A DNA stretch of 64,000 nucleotides from Bacteroidota bacterium (GCA_003385605.1 QQUU01000087.1:1-64000); one strand, 5' to 3'. Positions 8,885-17,729 are shown, numbered from the stretch's first letter. Numbers and translations are program-made. Notes: a model not told the origin generated them from the sequence alone.

Positions 8885-10057
8885 ATGAAGAGATACGCAT
8901 TAATTCTAGGTATTTTGATACTGGCGGCCTGTGGTCGCGCAGGGGAGGGGACCTACGAATTGGATGCGGCTTACACTTACTTAGGGGCCGATTTTCCATT
9001 AGAGCCCCCCTTAGATTACAGCAGTACTGCACCGGATTATATCACTCGTGACAATCGCCTAGACGGAGATGTAGATAATCGCAAGGCTACTTTGGGCCGA
9101 GTGCTGTTCTACGACAAGCAGCTCAGTCTAAACAACTCTATCGCCTGTGGTTCGTGTCACATTCAGGCGCACGCTTTTGGCGATAGTTCCCAGCAAAGTA
9201 TTGGATTAGACGGGGGTCTGACTTCGAGACAGAGTATGCGCCTTGTAAACACTAGATTCGCCGCACTCCCAGCAATGTTTTGGGACCGTCGAGCAATCAA
9301 CCTCAGAAACCAAGTTACGCAGCCTATTGAAGACCATATCGAAATGGGCTTCAGCGGCACGGGTGATCAGCCTGGCTTTGACAGCTTGTTGACTAAACTT
9401 CAAGGACTGCAGTACTATTCTGAACTCTTTGATTGGGCCTTCGAACAAGAAGGAACCACTATCAATAAACAACGTATCGCCCAAGCTCTAGAGCACTTTG
9501 TCAGTTCCATTGAAAGCTTTGATTCAAGGTTTGATGAAGGTTTTGCGGCCGCGGGTGACATTCAAGGATCCTACTCGAATTTCACTCCTGCAGAGAACAG
9601 AGGGAAGTTTCTTTTTAGAGCTCAGCCTCAACTTGATAATCAAAATGTACGTATTTCAGGTGGTGCTGGATGTGCGGGCTGTCACCGTCCTCCAGAATTT
9701 GACATCGACCCTATGAGCGGGAACAATGGTGTTGACAAAGAGGCTGGTAATCCAGCAGGCTTTGACACAACCAATACGCGATCACCTTCGCTGAGGGATA
9801 TTTTCGGTCCAGACGGTTCCGTCAATACACCGATGATGCACACTGGGAACTTCTTGGAGTTCACAACCATAGTGGAGCATTATAATGAGGTCATACCGGA
9901 TGTTAATAATCGTACCGTCGACGAACGTTTGGTTCGCGGATTAACCTCCGTAAAACTTGAGTTAACATCAACTGAACGTGCAGATTTAGAGGCATTCATT
10001 AGGACACTAACAGGTTCAAATATGTACTCGGACGAGCGTTGGTCTACGCCGTTTTAA
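8885..10057 (+). CDS. Dihaem cytochrome c peroxidase (CcpA/MauG family) lipoprotein
   Basis: 390 residues with a lipoprotein signal (LILAAC near residue 16). Two c-type haem motifs are visible: CGSCH near residue 86 and CAGCH near 260. The region around FYDKQLSLNNSIACGSCH is typical of bacterial dihaem peroxidases, which reduce hydrogen peroxide in the periplasm with electrons from small cytochromes; MauG-like members oxidise other substrates. Its ATG follows the peptidase stop with no gap, which suggests co-translation, although no functional link between the two is known to me. Confidence 0.9.
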   Translation: MKRYALILGILILAACGRAGEGTYELDAAYTYLGADFPLEPPLDYSSTAPDYITRDNRLDGDVDNRKATLGRVLFYDKQLSLNNSIACGSCHIQAHAFGDSSQQSIGLDGGLTSRQSMRLVNTRFAALPAMFWDRRAINLRNQVTQPIEDHIEMGFSGTGDQPGFDSLLTKLQGLQYYSELFDWAFEQEGTTINKQRIAQALEHFVSSIESFDSRFDEGFAAAGDIQGSYSNFTPAENRGKFLFRAQPQLDNQNVRISGGAGCAGCHRPPEFDIDPMSGNNGVDKEAGNPAGFDTTNTRSPSLRDIFGPDGSVNTPMMHTGNFLEFTTIVEHYNEVIPDVNNRTVDERLVRGLTSVKLELTSTERADLEAFIRTLTGSNMYSDERWSTPF

Positions 10058-10089
10058 TGTGTAAAACTTACGGGCACTGATTATTGGGC

Positions 10090-10112
10090 AATTACGGGTG
10101 TTCGCCGTAATT
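10090..10112 (+). other. Inverted repeat between the peroxidase gene and glyA
   Basis: AATTACGG (10090-10097) and CCGTAATT (10105-10112) form an 8-bp stem with a 7-base loop and run into TTTT at 10111-10114. It could be a weak terminator for the upstream operon or an operator. The TAATTTTA at 10108-10115 resembles a -7 box for glyA. Confidence 0.5.
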
Positions 10113-10133
10113 TTAGCGCTTCAATAATTGATC

Positions 10134-11408
10134 ATGAGAGATACTACAATTTTCGACCTAATCGCACAGGAAAACCAACGTCAGATCAATGGCATCGAGC
10201 TAATTGCTTCTGAGAACTTCGCCTCGCCTCAAGTTATGGAAGCGCAAGGTTCAGTTTTGACCAACAAATACGCAGAAGGATACCCTGGTAAACGTTACTA
10301 CGGCGGTTGTGAGATTGTCGATGTAGTAGAAGATTTAGCGCGCGACCGTGCTAAGGAGCTCTACGGTGCGGCTTACGTAAATGTCCAGCCTCACTCAGGT
10401 TCTCAAGCAAATGCAGCAGTGTATTTGGCTGTGATGAAGCCTGGTGATACTGTTCTCGGTTTCGATTTGAGCCACGGTGGTCACTTGACCCACGGATCTC
10501 CAGTAAACTTCTCAGGTAAAACCTACAATGCAGAGTTTTACGGAGTAGAGAAGGAGACTGGCCTATTGAACTACGATAAAATCGAAGCTAAAGCGAAAGA
10601 GTGCAAGCCACGCATGATCATCGCAGGTGCTTCTGCATACAGCCGTGATATTGATTTCAAGCGTTTCCGTGAGATCGCTGATGAAGTAGGAGCCATCCTT
10701 CTTGCAGATATTTCTCACCCTTCAGGTATGATTGCTAAGGGCATTTTGAATGACCCAATGCCGCACTGTCATATTGTAACAACTACAACGCACAAAACTT
10801 TGCGTGGTCCTCGTGGTGGTATGATCATGATGGGAGAAGATTTCCCGAACCCTTGGGGCGAGACCAACATGAAAGGTGAAGTGAAGATGATGTCTAACGT
10901 CTTAGACATGGCTATCTTCCCAGGTATTCAAGGTGGTCCGTTGGAGCACGTAATTGCAGCAAAAGCAGTTGCCTACGGTGAAGCTTTAAGCGACGGATTT
11001 TTTGAGTACCAGCTTCAGGTAAAGAAAAACGCTGCTGCTATGGCGCAGTCTTTTGTCAACCGTGGTTACGACATCATTTCAGGTGGAACCGATAACCACT
11101 TGATGCTCATTGACCTTCGTAACAAAGGTGTTACCGGTAAAGCAACAGAGCAAGCTCTAGTAAGAGCACACATTACTGCAAACAAGAACATGGTACCGTT
11201 TGACGATAAGAGTCCATTCACGACTTCTGGTATTCGTCTAGGTGCTCCTGCAATCACTACTCGTGGTTTGAAAGAGGAACACATGGATACGATTGCAGAT
11301 TTAATCGACCGTGTTGTCACTAACATTGATAATGAGAGTATTATCACTGAGGTAGGTAATGAGGTTGTAAAAATGATGCAAGACCGCCCATTATTTACGT
11401 GGGAGTAA
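10134..11408 (+). CDS. glyA: Serine hydroxymethyltransferase
   Basis: A PLP enzyme that interconverts serine and glycine, loading tetrahydrofolate with a one-carbon unit. It has 424 residues from the ATG at 10134; a TTG six bases upstream is in frame but less likely. The N-terminus contains ELIASENF and [14 protein letters not shown], and the Schiff-base lysine is in [13 protein letters not shown]. The C-terminal [12 protein letters not shown] is also present. The folate it charges is also used by MnmE and by photolyase-type chromophores, but nothing indicates local co-regulation. Confidence 0.97.
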   Translation: MRDTTIFDLIAQENQRQINGIELIASENFASPQVMEAQGSVLTNKYAEGYPGKRYYGGCEIVDVVEDLARDRAKELYGAAYVNVQPHSGSQANAAVYLAVMKPGDTVLGFDLSHGGHLTHGSPVNFSGKTYNAEFYGVEKETGLLNYDKIEAKAKECKPRMIIAGASAYSRDIDFKRFREIADEVGAILLADISHPSGMIAKGILNDPMPHCHIVTTTTHKTLRGPRGGMIMMGEDFPNPWGETNMKGEVKMMSNVLDMAIFPGIQGGPLEHVIAAKAVAYGEALSDGFFEYQLQVKKNAAAMAQSFVNRGYDIISGGTDNHLMLIDLRNKGVTGKATEQALVRAHITANKNMVPFDDKSPFTTSGIRLGAPAITTRGLKEEHMDTIADLIDRVVTNIDNESIITEVGNEVVKMMQDRPLFTWE

Positions 11409-11416
11409 TTACATTC

Positions 11417-11438
11417 GTGAGGAACCAATACACCTCAC
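11417..11438 (+). other. Small stem-loop directly before the 11440 start codon
   Basis: GTGAGG (11417-11422) and CCTCAC (11433-11438) can pair around a 10-base loop and end one base before the ATG. There is no T tract, so if functional it would affect translation initiation rather than termination. Confidence 0.35.
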
Positions 11439-11439
11439 A

Positions 11440-12399
11440 ATGCAGAAATTAATTTTCAAGCGCTGTGGCTCTTTGGTCGCAGCGCTTTTGTTTTGCGGCC
11501 TAGCAAAAGCTCAGATTCAATTTGAGCCTGATCGCACGATTAAAGAATCTCGATTTGGCATCATCAAGAACACCATTTTAACCATTGACGACGACGCCAA
11601 GGCCATTGTTATGCGTCCACTCAAGAATCCCAATCTTGAAAAAAACGCGGTCAAACTATTCACTTTAGTTGCCACGGATTACATGACCACCAAACTTTTC
11701 CAAGACCATATTGAGCCTTTGGATGTTTACGTTAGGAGTGTAGTTTCTTTTCCACATCTCTTTCCGAACAATAGATACTTACGTCCCGTGGCTTATGGGG
11801 TTGATGGATATATGTATACGGGTGTTACGGCGATGTATGCTGCCGGGCTACTTACAGGAAATGAGAAAATGCAAGAAGCTGGAGTCCTGACTGTGAAGGC
11901 AGTGGTAGAATCTTATGTTGTTTCTCACCTTATTTTAAAGTCGGTTATAGGTAGACATCGTCCTGCAAGACCATTGGGTGATTACACACAAACAGACAGG
12001 GATAGCGAGTATCCATTCGTACACAGCCCTTTAGATTTTTTTAATCCGCACATCAATGTACTTGGCTCTAAAGCCTACGGCACTGGGTTCCCTTCGTACC
12101 ACGCGACGATGTTCTTTGCCTTTGCAAGTGTGAATGCTAAGGTCTTTGATAACAAGTGGATTCCTTACGGTTTAGCGACAACTGCACTCCTTTATGATAT
12201 CCGTGGCCATAACCACTGGGTTAGTGAATTAGTAGCTGGGGCGGTGATCGGTGAATTTATTGGAAAGGTGGTGTATGAGAATTACCACAAGCAGAGAAGT
12301 GAATCGGCCACCACTCGAAAGAAGAGAAAGTTTAATACAGATGTAAGTGTTGGACAAACTTTTGGAGTAATGGGTCCATCGCTAACTTTATCGTGGTAG
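11440..12399 (+). CDS. PAP2 superfamily phosphatase, secreted/outer envelope type
   Basis: 319 residues with a signal peptide ending near residue 24 (LAKAQ). The three PAP2 motifs are recognisable but diverged: KSVIGRHRPARP (KxxxxxxRP), FPSYHATMF (PSGH changed to PSYH) and RGHNHWVSE (the usual SRxxxxxHxxxD, with Glu in place of Asp). PAP2 enzymes dephosphorylate lipid phosphates such as undecaprenyl pyrophosphate or phosphatidate. The signal peptide and lack of clear multiple helices distinguish it from the membrane-embedded PAP2 protein at 14993. The substrate cannot be told. Confidence 0.85.
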   Translation: MQKLIFKRCGSLVAALLFCGLAKAQIQFEPDRTIKESRFGIIKNTILTIDDDAKAIVMRPLKNPNLEKNAVKLFTLVATDYMTTKLFQDHIEPLDVYVRSVVSFPHLFPNNRYLRPVAYGVDGYMYTGVTAMYAAGLLTGNEKMQEAGVLTVKAVVESYVVSHLILKSVIGRHRPARPLGDYTQTDRDSEYPFVHSPLDFFNPHINVLGSKAYGTGFPSYHATMFFAFASVNAKVFDNKWIPYGLATTALLYDIRGHNHWVSELVAGAVIGEFIGKVVYENYHKQRSESATTRKKRKFNTDVSVGQTFGVMGPSLTLSW

Positions 12400-12424
12400 T
12401 TTAGGCACTATTATTGCTTAAACT
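12398..12424 (+). terminator. Stem-loop at the end of the PAP2 gene
   Basis: AGTTTAGGC and GCTTAAACT pair over 9 bp (one G-U) around a 9-base loop that starts within the stop codon. No T tract follows, so termination is uncertain. Confidence 0.35.
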
Positions 12425-12445
12425 GGCGCGAAGATTATTTATACC

Positions 12446-12862
12446 ATGAAGAAAATACTTCTATTTGCTGTTGCTCTAGGGATACTAAGTTCTTGTGAAA
12501 CTCAAGAACCCGTTGATGTGAATACGGAGCGCTTTTACAGCTCACCCTGGAATGTAGAAATCACAAGAGCTCATAATGCCGTGGGTACGCTTCCTGCGGC
12601 AGAGGAAGACCATAGTGGTACGGTTACCTTGGATAAGGGCGGTTCTTTTCAATACAGCATGGAGGACTTAAACGACCACATGTACCAATGGTGGGGCTAT
12701 AGTTGGTCTACGGACCAATTTTACATGAACTGGAGCCCCTGCTTGGACTGGTACATTAATGAGGCCGCAGACAGCATGTATTTGAACTACGATCACTACG
12801 ATTACGATCCTAACACCGGGAATAGCTTCTATTGGAACTATTCGGTGTACATGACCAAATAG
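12446..12862 (+). CDS. Small lipoprotein, unknown function
   Basis: 138 residues. The signal peptide has a lipobox ILSSC near residue 16, predicting an acylated envelope protein. The mature part is acidic and rich in Trp and Tyr (MYQWWGYSW, MNWSPCLDWY), and looks like a compact beta-sheet domain. It is bounded by a strong bidirectional terminator, so it is probably a single-gene unit. I do not recognise the family. Confidence 0.75.
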   Translation: MKKILLFAVALGILSSCETQEPVDVNTERFYSSPWNVEITRAHNAVGTLPAAEEDHSGTVTLDKGGSFQYSMEDLNDHMYQWWGYSWSTDQFYMNWSPCLDWYINEAADSMYLNYDHYDYDPNTGNSFYWNYSVYMTK

Positions 12863-12863
12863 C

Positions 12864-12893
12864 AAAAAACCGGCCCTGAGGCCGGTTTTTTTT
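12864..12893. terminator. Bidirectional terminator
   Basis: AACCGGCC / GGCCGGTT with loop CTGA is flanked by an A run (12864-12869) and a T run (12886-12893). It can serve the lipoprotein gene on plus and the small membrane-protein gene on minus. Confidence 0.9.
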
Positions 12894-13011
12894 ATTCCTG
12901 TAATTGTTTTTTCAATCTTGCTACTTCCTTCGCCAATGTGTTTAAAATTCTGAAGGTAATCGCCGTAGTTGCTAGAAGGCCTACAGTTAAAATGTAGATC
13001 AAGTATTCCAT
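12892..13011 (-). CDS. Putative 39-residue single-pass membrane peptide
   Basis: From the ATG at 13011 the product is MEYLIYILTVGLLATTAIT, then a short basic-amphipathic tail ending KKQLQE. One transmembrane helix (about residues 3-22) with a cytosolic charged helix is predicted. An in-frame extension to 13098 adds a poorly conserved-looking N-terminus and is less likely. The stop codon sits inside the T run of the bidirectional terminator. Such small membrane proteins are common in Bacteroidota, but this one is supported only by composition and position. Confidence 0.45.
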   Translation of the reverse strand: MEYLIYILTVGLLATTAITFRILNTLAKEVARLKKQLQE

Positions 13012-13136
13012 AAGTGTTGCTGTTTTAGGGTATAACCAAGAAAACCCGCTTGTGTTCTCGAGAAGCCTCTGGAAATTCGGCGTTAGAAAAAACATCATAC
13101 TCGTTAAAAAAGCCTTTTATATTTCTGCATCGTGAT

Positions 13137-13144
13137 TATATTTG
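13137..13144 (+). promoter_or_regulatory. tRNA promoter -7 element
   Basis: TATATTTG matches TAnnTTTG exactly and ends 13 bases before the tRNA 5' end. Confidence 0.55.
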
Positions 13145-13157
13145 CAGCCCCAACAAT

Positions 13158-13231
13158 GGCGAGGTAGCTCAGTTGGTTAGAGCGCAGGATTCATAACCCT
13201 GAGGTCACGGGTTCAACTCCCGTCTTCGCTA
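13158..13231 (+). tRNA. tRNA-Met (anticodon CAT), probably elongator
   Basis: The 74-base sequence folds as a cloverleaf. The acceptor GGCGAGG pairs with CTTCGCT, TAGCTCAG marks the D arm, TTCATAA the anticodon loop, and GTTCAACTC the T loop between ACGGG and CCCGT. The anticodon is CAT. The initiator signature (three G-C pairs closing the anticodon stem) is absent, so it is an elongator methionine tRNA or, less likely, tRNA-Ile2 with a modified C34. CCA is not encoded. Confidence 0.92.
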
Positions 13232-13237
13232 CAAGAA

Positions 13238-13264
13238 AGCCCGAGACAATGTCTTGGGCTTTTT
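13238..13264 (+). terminator. Terminator after tRNA-Met
   Basis: AGCCCGAGAC / GTCTTGGGCT (10 bp, one G-U) with loop AAT is followed by TTTTT. Confidence 0.9.
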
Positions 13265-13280
13265 CATTTCTAGGTTAAGC

Positions 13281-14489
13281 CTATTCTTCAATGAAGTCTA
13301 AATCACGACCAAAGGTTTCCTGCAGACCACTGATGGCCCAATAGGTGATGCACATCACAACGACCGCTGTGGCAATTCCGGAGTGGACGTAAGAAAAGGA
13401 GCCTTGAAGGAGCAGGAAAAGCGCCGTAATCCCGTTGAGTGACCCTCTGACCATATTGGGAATAGTCGTGGCAGCTGTGGCTCTTAAATTGGTCCCGAAA
13501 TTCTCTGCACCAATGGTCACAAAAACGGCCCAGAATCCTGTTCCAAAGCCCATGATGCCGATGGCAATATACATCTGTAATGCACCGCCAGCAGTGAAGA
13601 ATAATAGCATGCCAAGCATGGTAATGATGTAAAAAGCATGCATGGCCTTTTTTCTAGATTGCAAGTATTGAGAGAGTAGACCTATGATCACATCGCCTAC
13701 AGCGATAGCACTGTAGCTTATCATGATTCCAATACCTGGTTCAATAGGTTCGGTTATACCCATTTGCTTCGCAAACTCAGGGGAGAAGCTGATGAGAATG
13801 CCTACGACAAACCATGTGGGCAGGCCAATTAAAATACTGCGTAAGTAGCGCATGAAACGCTCACGCTTGTTAAAGAGCATCAGGAAATTTCCTTTGACAA
13901 TGTGATGTTGTGCGCTCATCTTGTGGTACAAACCGCTTTCGAATACGCTCATGCGAAGCAGCAAAAGTGCTAGACCTAATCCACCGCCAATGAAGTAACA
14001 AGTACGCCAATCAAACCATTGTGCGATAAAAAAGGCGAGCACCGCACCGGTCAAGCCAACACCTGCAACCACTGATGTGCCTATACCGCGCTTTTCTTTT
14101 GGCAACAGTTCACTTACCAAGGTGATGCCGGCGCCCAATTCTCCAGCGAGCCCAATTCCAGTAAAGAATCTAATCCATGCGTATTGCATGGGTGTTTGAA
14201 CGAATCCGTTGAGCACATTGCCGATGGAGTAGAGGGCTATGGAAAGAAACAGCACACGTGTGCGTCCGAGCTTATCACCCATTATTCCCCAGAGAATACC
14301 ACCAAGTAGCAAACCAAACATCTGGGTATTGAGAATTAAAAGACCTGTGTCGCCAGAATCGGTAACGCCAAGATCTGCCAATGAAGGGATGCGAATAATG
14401 CTGAACAGTAAGAGGTCGTAAATGTCGACGAAATAGCCGAGGGCTGCGACCCAAAGGATTGGTTTACGAAAAATTGAACCTGATGACAT
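13281..14489 (-). CDS. MFS transporter (metabolite:proton symporter type)
   Basis: 402 residues from MSSGSIFRKP. The protein has twelve hydrophobic segments, an N-terminal YFVDIYDLLLF and the loop 2-3 motif GIMGDKLGRTRVL characteristic of MFS proteins, plus GELGAGITLVSELLPKEKRG in helix 5. These resemble the metabolite:H+ symporter and sugar-porter branches. The upstream in-frame extension (to 14588) lacks membrane character and overlaps the promoter area of the divergent gene, so it is rejected. The substrate is unknown. Confidence 0.88.
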   Translation of the reverse strand: MSSGSIFRKPILWVAALGYFVDIYDLLLFSIIRIPSLADLGVTDSGDTGLLILNTQMFGLLLGGILWGIMGDKLGRTRVLFLSIALYSIGNVLNGFVQTPMQYAWIRFFTGIGLAGELGAGITLVSELLPKEKRGIGTSVVAGVGLTGAVLAFFIAQWFDWRTCYFIGGGLGLALLLLRMSVFESGLYHKMSAQHHIVKGNFLMLFNKRERFMRYLRSILIGLPTWFVVGILISFSPEFAKQMGITEPIEPGIGIMISYSAIAVGDVIIGLLSQYLQSRKKAMHAFYIITMLGMLLFFTAGGALQMYIAIGIMGFGTGFWAVFVTIGAENFGTNLRATAATTIPNMVRGSLNGITALFLLLQGSFSYVHSGIATAVVVMCITYWAISGLQETFGRDLDFIEE

Positions 14490-14606
14490 GAGTGTTTGTT
14501 TGCTTTCTAAAATAGCAAAAACATAGTGCCCTGAAGAACACTCCTGGCGATAACGTTTGGCTATTACACACTTAATGCTATATTGCAAAGACTATTAAAC
14601 CTCATC

Positions 14607-14993
14607 ATGGAAAAAGAAAAATTTGAATTAGAGTTTCCGCTACGCGCATCCCCAAAAATGCTGTTCCCGTTTTTGAGCACTCCCTCAGGATTGAGCGAAT
14701 GGTTTTGTGACGATGTGAATTCGCGTACTGAGCTATTCACTTTCTTTTGGGACGGCTCTGAAGAGCAAGCCATTCTGTTGAAGAAAAAGCAGGACGCCCT
14801 AGTTAGATTCAGATGGGTAGAAGATGATGAAGAGGGTCTTGATACTTATTTTGAGTTCAAAATTCAAGTAGACGATCTCACTAAGGACACATCTATCATC
14901 GTTACAGATTTTGCGGAGCCTGATGAGATAGAGGAAGCCAAACTCCTCTGGGACAGTCAAATCCACGAACTACAGCACATTATCGGCGCGTAA
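14607..14993 (+). CDS. START-like/AHSA1-type domain protein
   Basis: 128 residues from MEKEKFELEFP. The pattern LRASPKMLFPFLSTPSGLSEWF, with a following Asp/Trp-rich strand (FFWDGSEEQA, VRFRWVEDDEE), is the SRPBCC/START-like fold found as a small cytosolic family across Bacteroidota. These domains hold hydrophobic ligands or act as Hsp90 co-chaperone-like modules; the ligand is not known. Its stop overlaps the start of the next PAP2 gene by one base (TAATG), which indicates an operon. Confidence 0.82.
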   Translation: MEKEKFELEFPLRASPKMLFPFLSTPSGLSEWFCDDVNSRTELFTFFWDGSEEQAILLKKKQDALVRFRWVEDDEEGLDTYFEFKIQVDDLTKDTSIIVTDFAEPDEIEEAKLLWDSQIHELQHIIGA

Positions 14994-15646
14994 TGCGAAA
15001 GATGAAATACTTTTTAATTCCCGCAAGTCTGTTCTTATTGGCTTGCGGGATTTTTTTATCCCTCGCGGGCAGTAAGGAAGCAGCGCAGCTGGCATTCCAC
15101 CGCAGCATCTATAGTGATACCGGTGAAACTATTATGTCCATGATTACCACATGGGGAGAGGGTACCTTATACGCGGTCGTTGTCATTGCATTCATCTTTG
15201 ACCGCCGCTGGAAAATGGTGCTTCCACTATTAACAGGGGCTGCATTGAGTGCAGTGCTGGTGGCATTCTTTAAGAAAGTAGTATTTGCACCATCACCGCG
15301 TCCTTTAGCTGTTCTTGACAAGGCCGAGTTACTATTGTCGAATACTGCAGATATTCCCCTTCAGTTCGCGTTTCCTTCGGGACATACGACCACTGCATTT
15401 GTTCTCTTTACGATGCTGGCACTCTTCACAACACGTAAGGTCATCCAAGTTGCCTTAGTCCTTTGTGCCATTTTGGTAGGGCTATCCAGAGTGTATCTCA
15501 TGGCACACTGGTTCACGGATATTATGGCTGGTGCAGTTTTGGGCATGGCCATTGCCTGGCTAAGTGTTTGGTTATGGCGGGGGTACCAACAAAAAAATCC
15601 GCCCTTGAGTGCAAGAGCGGATTCTAAATTCAGATTGCCGTTTTAA
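14993..15646 (+). CDS. PAP2 family membrane phosphatase
   Basis: 217 residues with about five or six transmembrane helices. All three PAP2 motifs are canonical: KKVVFAPSPRP, FPSGHTT and SRVYLMAHWFTD. The family includes phosphatidylglycerophosphatase B and undecaprenyl-pyrophosphate phosphatase, with the active site on the periplasmic side. Alternative start at 15002 (MKYFLIP). The last 50 bases of the gene also encode a terminator for the opposite-strand peptidase gene. Confidence 0.9.
   Translation: MRKMKYFLIPASLFLLACGIFLSLAGSKEAAQLAFHRSIYSDTGETIMSMITTWGEGTLYAVVVIAFIFDRRWKMVLPLLTGAALSAVLVAFFKKVVFAPSPRPLAVLDKAELLLSNTADIPLQFAFPSGHTTTAFVLFTMLALFTTRKVIQVALVLCAILVGLSRVYLMAHWFTDIMAGAVLGMAIAWLSVWLWRGYQQKNPPLSARADSKFRLPF
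15591..15623 (-). terminator. Minus-strand terminator inside the PAP2 gene end
   Basis: AATCCGC (15596-15602) pairs with GCGGATT (15617-15623), with an inner TTG/CAA pairing after a 2x2 mismatch. On the minus strand the stem is followed by seven T residues (plus-strand A run 15591-15597). It ends the C1 peptidase transcript while lying in coding sequence of the convergent gene. Confidence 0.8.
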
Positions 15647-16828
15647 TTACAGGCCGAGTTTCTTTCTTAGTGACTTAGGTAATGCGTCCTTGTGCATCAT
15701 TACACTAATGGTCTTTAGGCGCATGTAACTGTCTGAAGCATACAAATAGCCTGGCTTAAAGTCGTTCGGGATATCGCCCCATGAATTCTTTACGATGAAG
15801 AATTGGTTGCCTTCTTGATCTTTTACGATGCCTTGAAGCACCATTCCGTGATCGTCTTGAGTCAAGTAGTTGTCGTACTGTTCCTGACGCATCTCTTGAG
15901 TGATCTCAGCCTCTGCATGCGGCGCAGAGTACACGGCGTTTACTTCTTCGTCAGACATCTCTTTCCAGCTCTGGTTTGGCATGACTGCAATACCGTTGCG
16001 AATAGAGAATCCTTTGTCGCTTACGTCACAAGCCCAAGCAACTGGGAACTTGTCCAAAAGAGCGCCTTCAACAACCTCCATCATTTCGTCCAACGGTAGG
16101 TTGTAAGAAGTACCCCATGTCCAGTTATCAGGAACTTGGATCTGACACGCTTCATACATTGGGAAGTGTGTCCATGACGTTAGTTGCACGTAATCGTCCG
16201 GATTTACGCCAATAACCTCGTCAGCAAAGCTGCGTGGGGTGTACGTTTTACCGTCGTAGCCAAATTGTGCAGGATCATCACCTAAGTAAGCATCAAGCAC
16301 ACCGTTGAAGCCTTTCTTCCAGCTTGTACTCAATTTACCGTTCTTATTTTCGATAACAGCATCTAAGATTCCTTTCAATGAAGCTTCCATTTCGCCATGA
16401 CGGTTAATCTCAGTACCGTAGTTCAACCCATTGTAGGCTTCTTGTGGCACTGCACCGTAGTTTTTGATAACGTACATCACATCAGGCAGTGCGCCGCCCT
16501 GAGCGAAGTTCAAGTACCCGTGAAGACGGACGTATTTCTCTCCCTTGTCCTCGTATACTTTGCGAACGGTGAACATCTCAGAAATATCGATAGGCTCTTT
16601 ACCCATACGGATCATCTCACTCTCTACGAATGAAGTAGTCGCGTACGACCAACAAGTCCCGGAAGCGCCTTGGTTCTTAACAGGAGTAGCCTCTATATCG
16701 ACGACAGTTTCCCATTCATAGCCTAAAGGTGCATCGGCACCATTGTCTTTTACTTTGTTGATTAGATCAACTTGTGCAAATGCTGCAGTTCCAATAAGGG
16801 CGGCAGCGAGTGTTGCGCGTAATTTCAT
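15647..16828 (-). CDS. Secreted C1-family (bleomycin hydrolase-like) cysteine peptidase
   Basis: 393 residues. A signal peptide ends after FAQ (residue 19). The papain-fold catalytic set is intact: Gln in VKNQGASG, Cys59 in GTCWSYA, His in DDHGMVL and Asn in VKNSWGD. The sequence resembles the C1B aminopeptidase/bleomycin hydrolase group, which usually lacks a signal peptide, so export to the periplasm or outside is notable. It lies just downstream of the 3-hydroxyacyl-CoA dehydrogenase gene's own start region in tail-to-head order, with 13 bases between them. Confidence 0.88.
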   Translation of the reverse strand: MKLRATLAAALIGTAAFAQVDLINKVKDNGADAPLGYEWETVVDIEATPVKNQGASGTCWSYATTSFVESEMIRMGKEPIDISEMFTVRKVYEDKGEKYVRLHGYLNFAQGGALPDVMYVIKNYGAVPQEAYNGLNYGTEINRHGEMEASLKGILDAVIENKNGKLSTSWKKGFNGVLDAYLGDDPAQFGYDGKTYTPRSFADEVIGVNPDDYVQLTSWTHFPMYEACQIQVPDNWTWGTSYNLPLDEMMEVVEGALLDKFPVAWACDVSDKGFSIRNGIAVMPNQSWKEMSDEEVNAVYSAPHAEAEITQEMRQEQYDNYLTQDDHGMVLQGIVKDQEGNQFFIVKNSWGDIPNDFKPGYLYASDSYMRLKTISVMMHKDALPKSLRKKLGL

Positions 16829-16841
16829 AGTGTATGTGTTG

Positions 16842-17729
16842 TTATTTGAATTGTGAACTAACTGGAGCTTCTTTTACTCCATTTGAATAATCGTAAAAAC
16901 CTTCTTTCGATTTCACGCCCAATTTTCCTGCGGTAACCATATTTACGAGCAGTGGGCAAGGGGCATATTTTGGATTGCCCAATCCGTCATGTAGAACGTT
17001 TAAGATGCTTAGGCAAACGTCTAGGCCAATGAAATCGGCCAATTGTAATGGACCCATAGGGTGTGCCATACCTAATTTCATGATGGCATCAATCTCAGCG
17101 ACACCAGCGACACCTTCGTGCAAAGAGATAATTGCCTCATTAATCATGGGCATTAATATGCGGTTGGCCACAAAACCAGGGTAATCGTTACAAGCTACCG
17201 GAATTTTACCGAGCGATTTACTTGTTTCTACAACGGCATTACAAACCTCATCCGAGGTACTGTATCCGCGGATGATTTCAACAAGCTTCATGACCGGTAC
17301 TGGATTCATAAAGTGCATGCCAATAACCTTATCTGGACGCGAGGTCTGCGCAGCAATCTTAGTAATGCTGATAGAAGAAGTGTTTGAGGCGAGTATACAA
17401 TTCGCAGGGGCCAATTCATCCAAGTCTTTAAAAATCTTGAATTTCAAATCCGCATTCTCCGTGGCTGCCTCTACGACTAAATCTGCGGCGCCTACGGCAG
17501 TTTTAAGATCTGTACCGGTGGTTAGGCGGCCAAGGGCAGCTGATTTCTCTGCTTCAGTGAGCTTTTCCTTAGCAATCTGGCGGTCCATGTTCTTTGCTAT
17601 AGTTGCAACTGCACGTTCAAGTGCTGCTTCACTAATGTCAAAAAGCTGAACTTTATAGCCGCTTTGTGCAAAAACGTGGGCAATTCCATTCCCCATAGTC
17701 CCTGCACCAATGACAGTAATGTTTTTCAT
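16842..17729 (-). CDS. hbd: 3-hydroxybutyryl-CoA (3-hydroxyacyl-CoA) dehydrogenase
   Basis: An NAD-dependent oxidation of 3-hydroxyacyl-CoA in fatty acid or butyrate metabolism. The 295 residues are typical of the single-domain enzyme. The dinucleotide fold VIGAGTMGNGIAHVFAQ is at the N-terminus, SNTSSISITK and the catalytic His-Glu region HFMNPVPVMKLVEII follow, and the C-terminal domain has GFVANRILMPMINEA and MAHPMGPLQLADFIGLD. It is transcribed upstream of the C1 peptidase gene and downstream of the sugar transferase gene (22 bases). Confidence 0.93.
   Translation of the reverse strand: MKNITVIGAGTMGNGIAHVFAQSGYKVQLFDISEAALERAVATIAKNMDRQIAKEKLTEAEKSAALGRLTTGTDLKTAVGAADLVVEAATENADLKFKIFKDLDELAPANCILASNTSSISITKIAAQTSRPDKVIGMHFMNPVPVMKLVEIIRGYSTSDEVCNAVVETSKSLGKIPVACNDYPGFVANRILMPMINEAIISLHEGVAGVAEIDAIMKLGMAHPMGPLQLADFIGLDVCLSILNVLHDGLGNPKYAPCPLLVNMVTAGKLGVKSKEGFYDYSNGVKEAPVSSQFK

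Noticed and set aside
13158-13231. Initiator tRNA-fMet
   Set aside because: The anticodon stem lacks the three consecutive G-C pairs of initiators.
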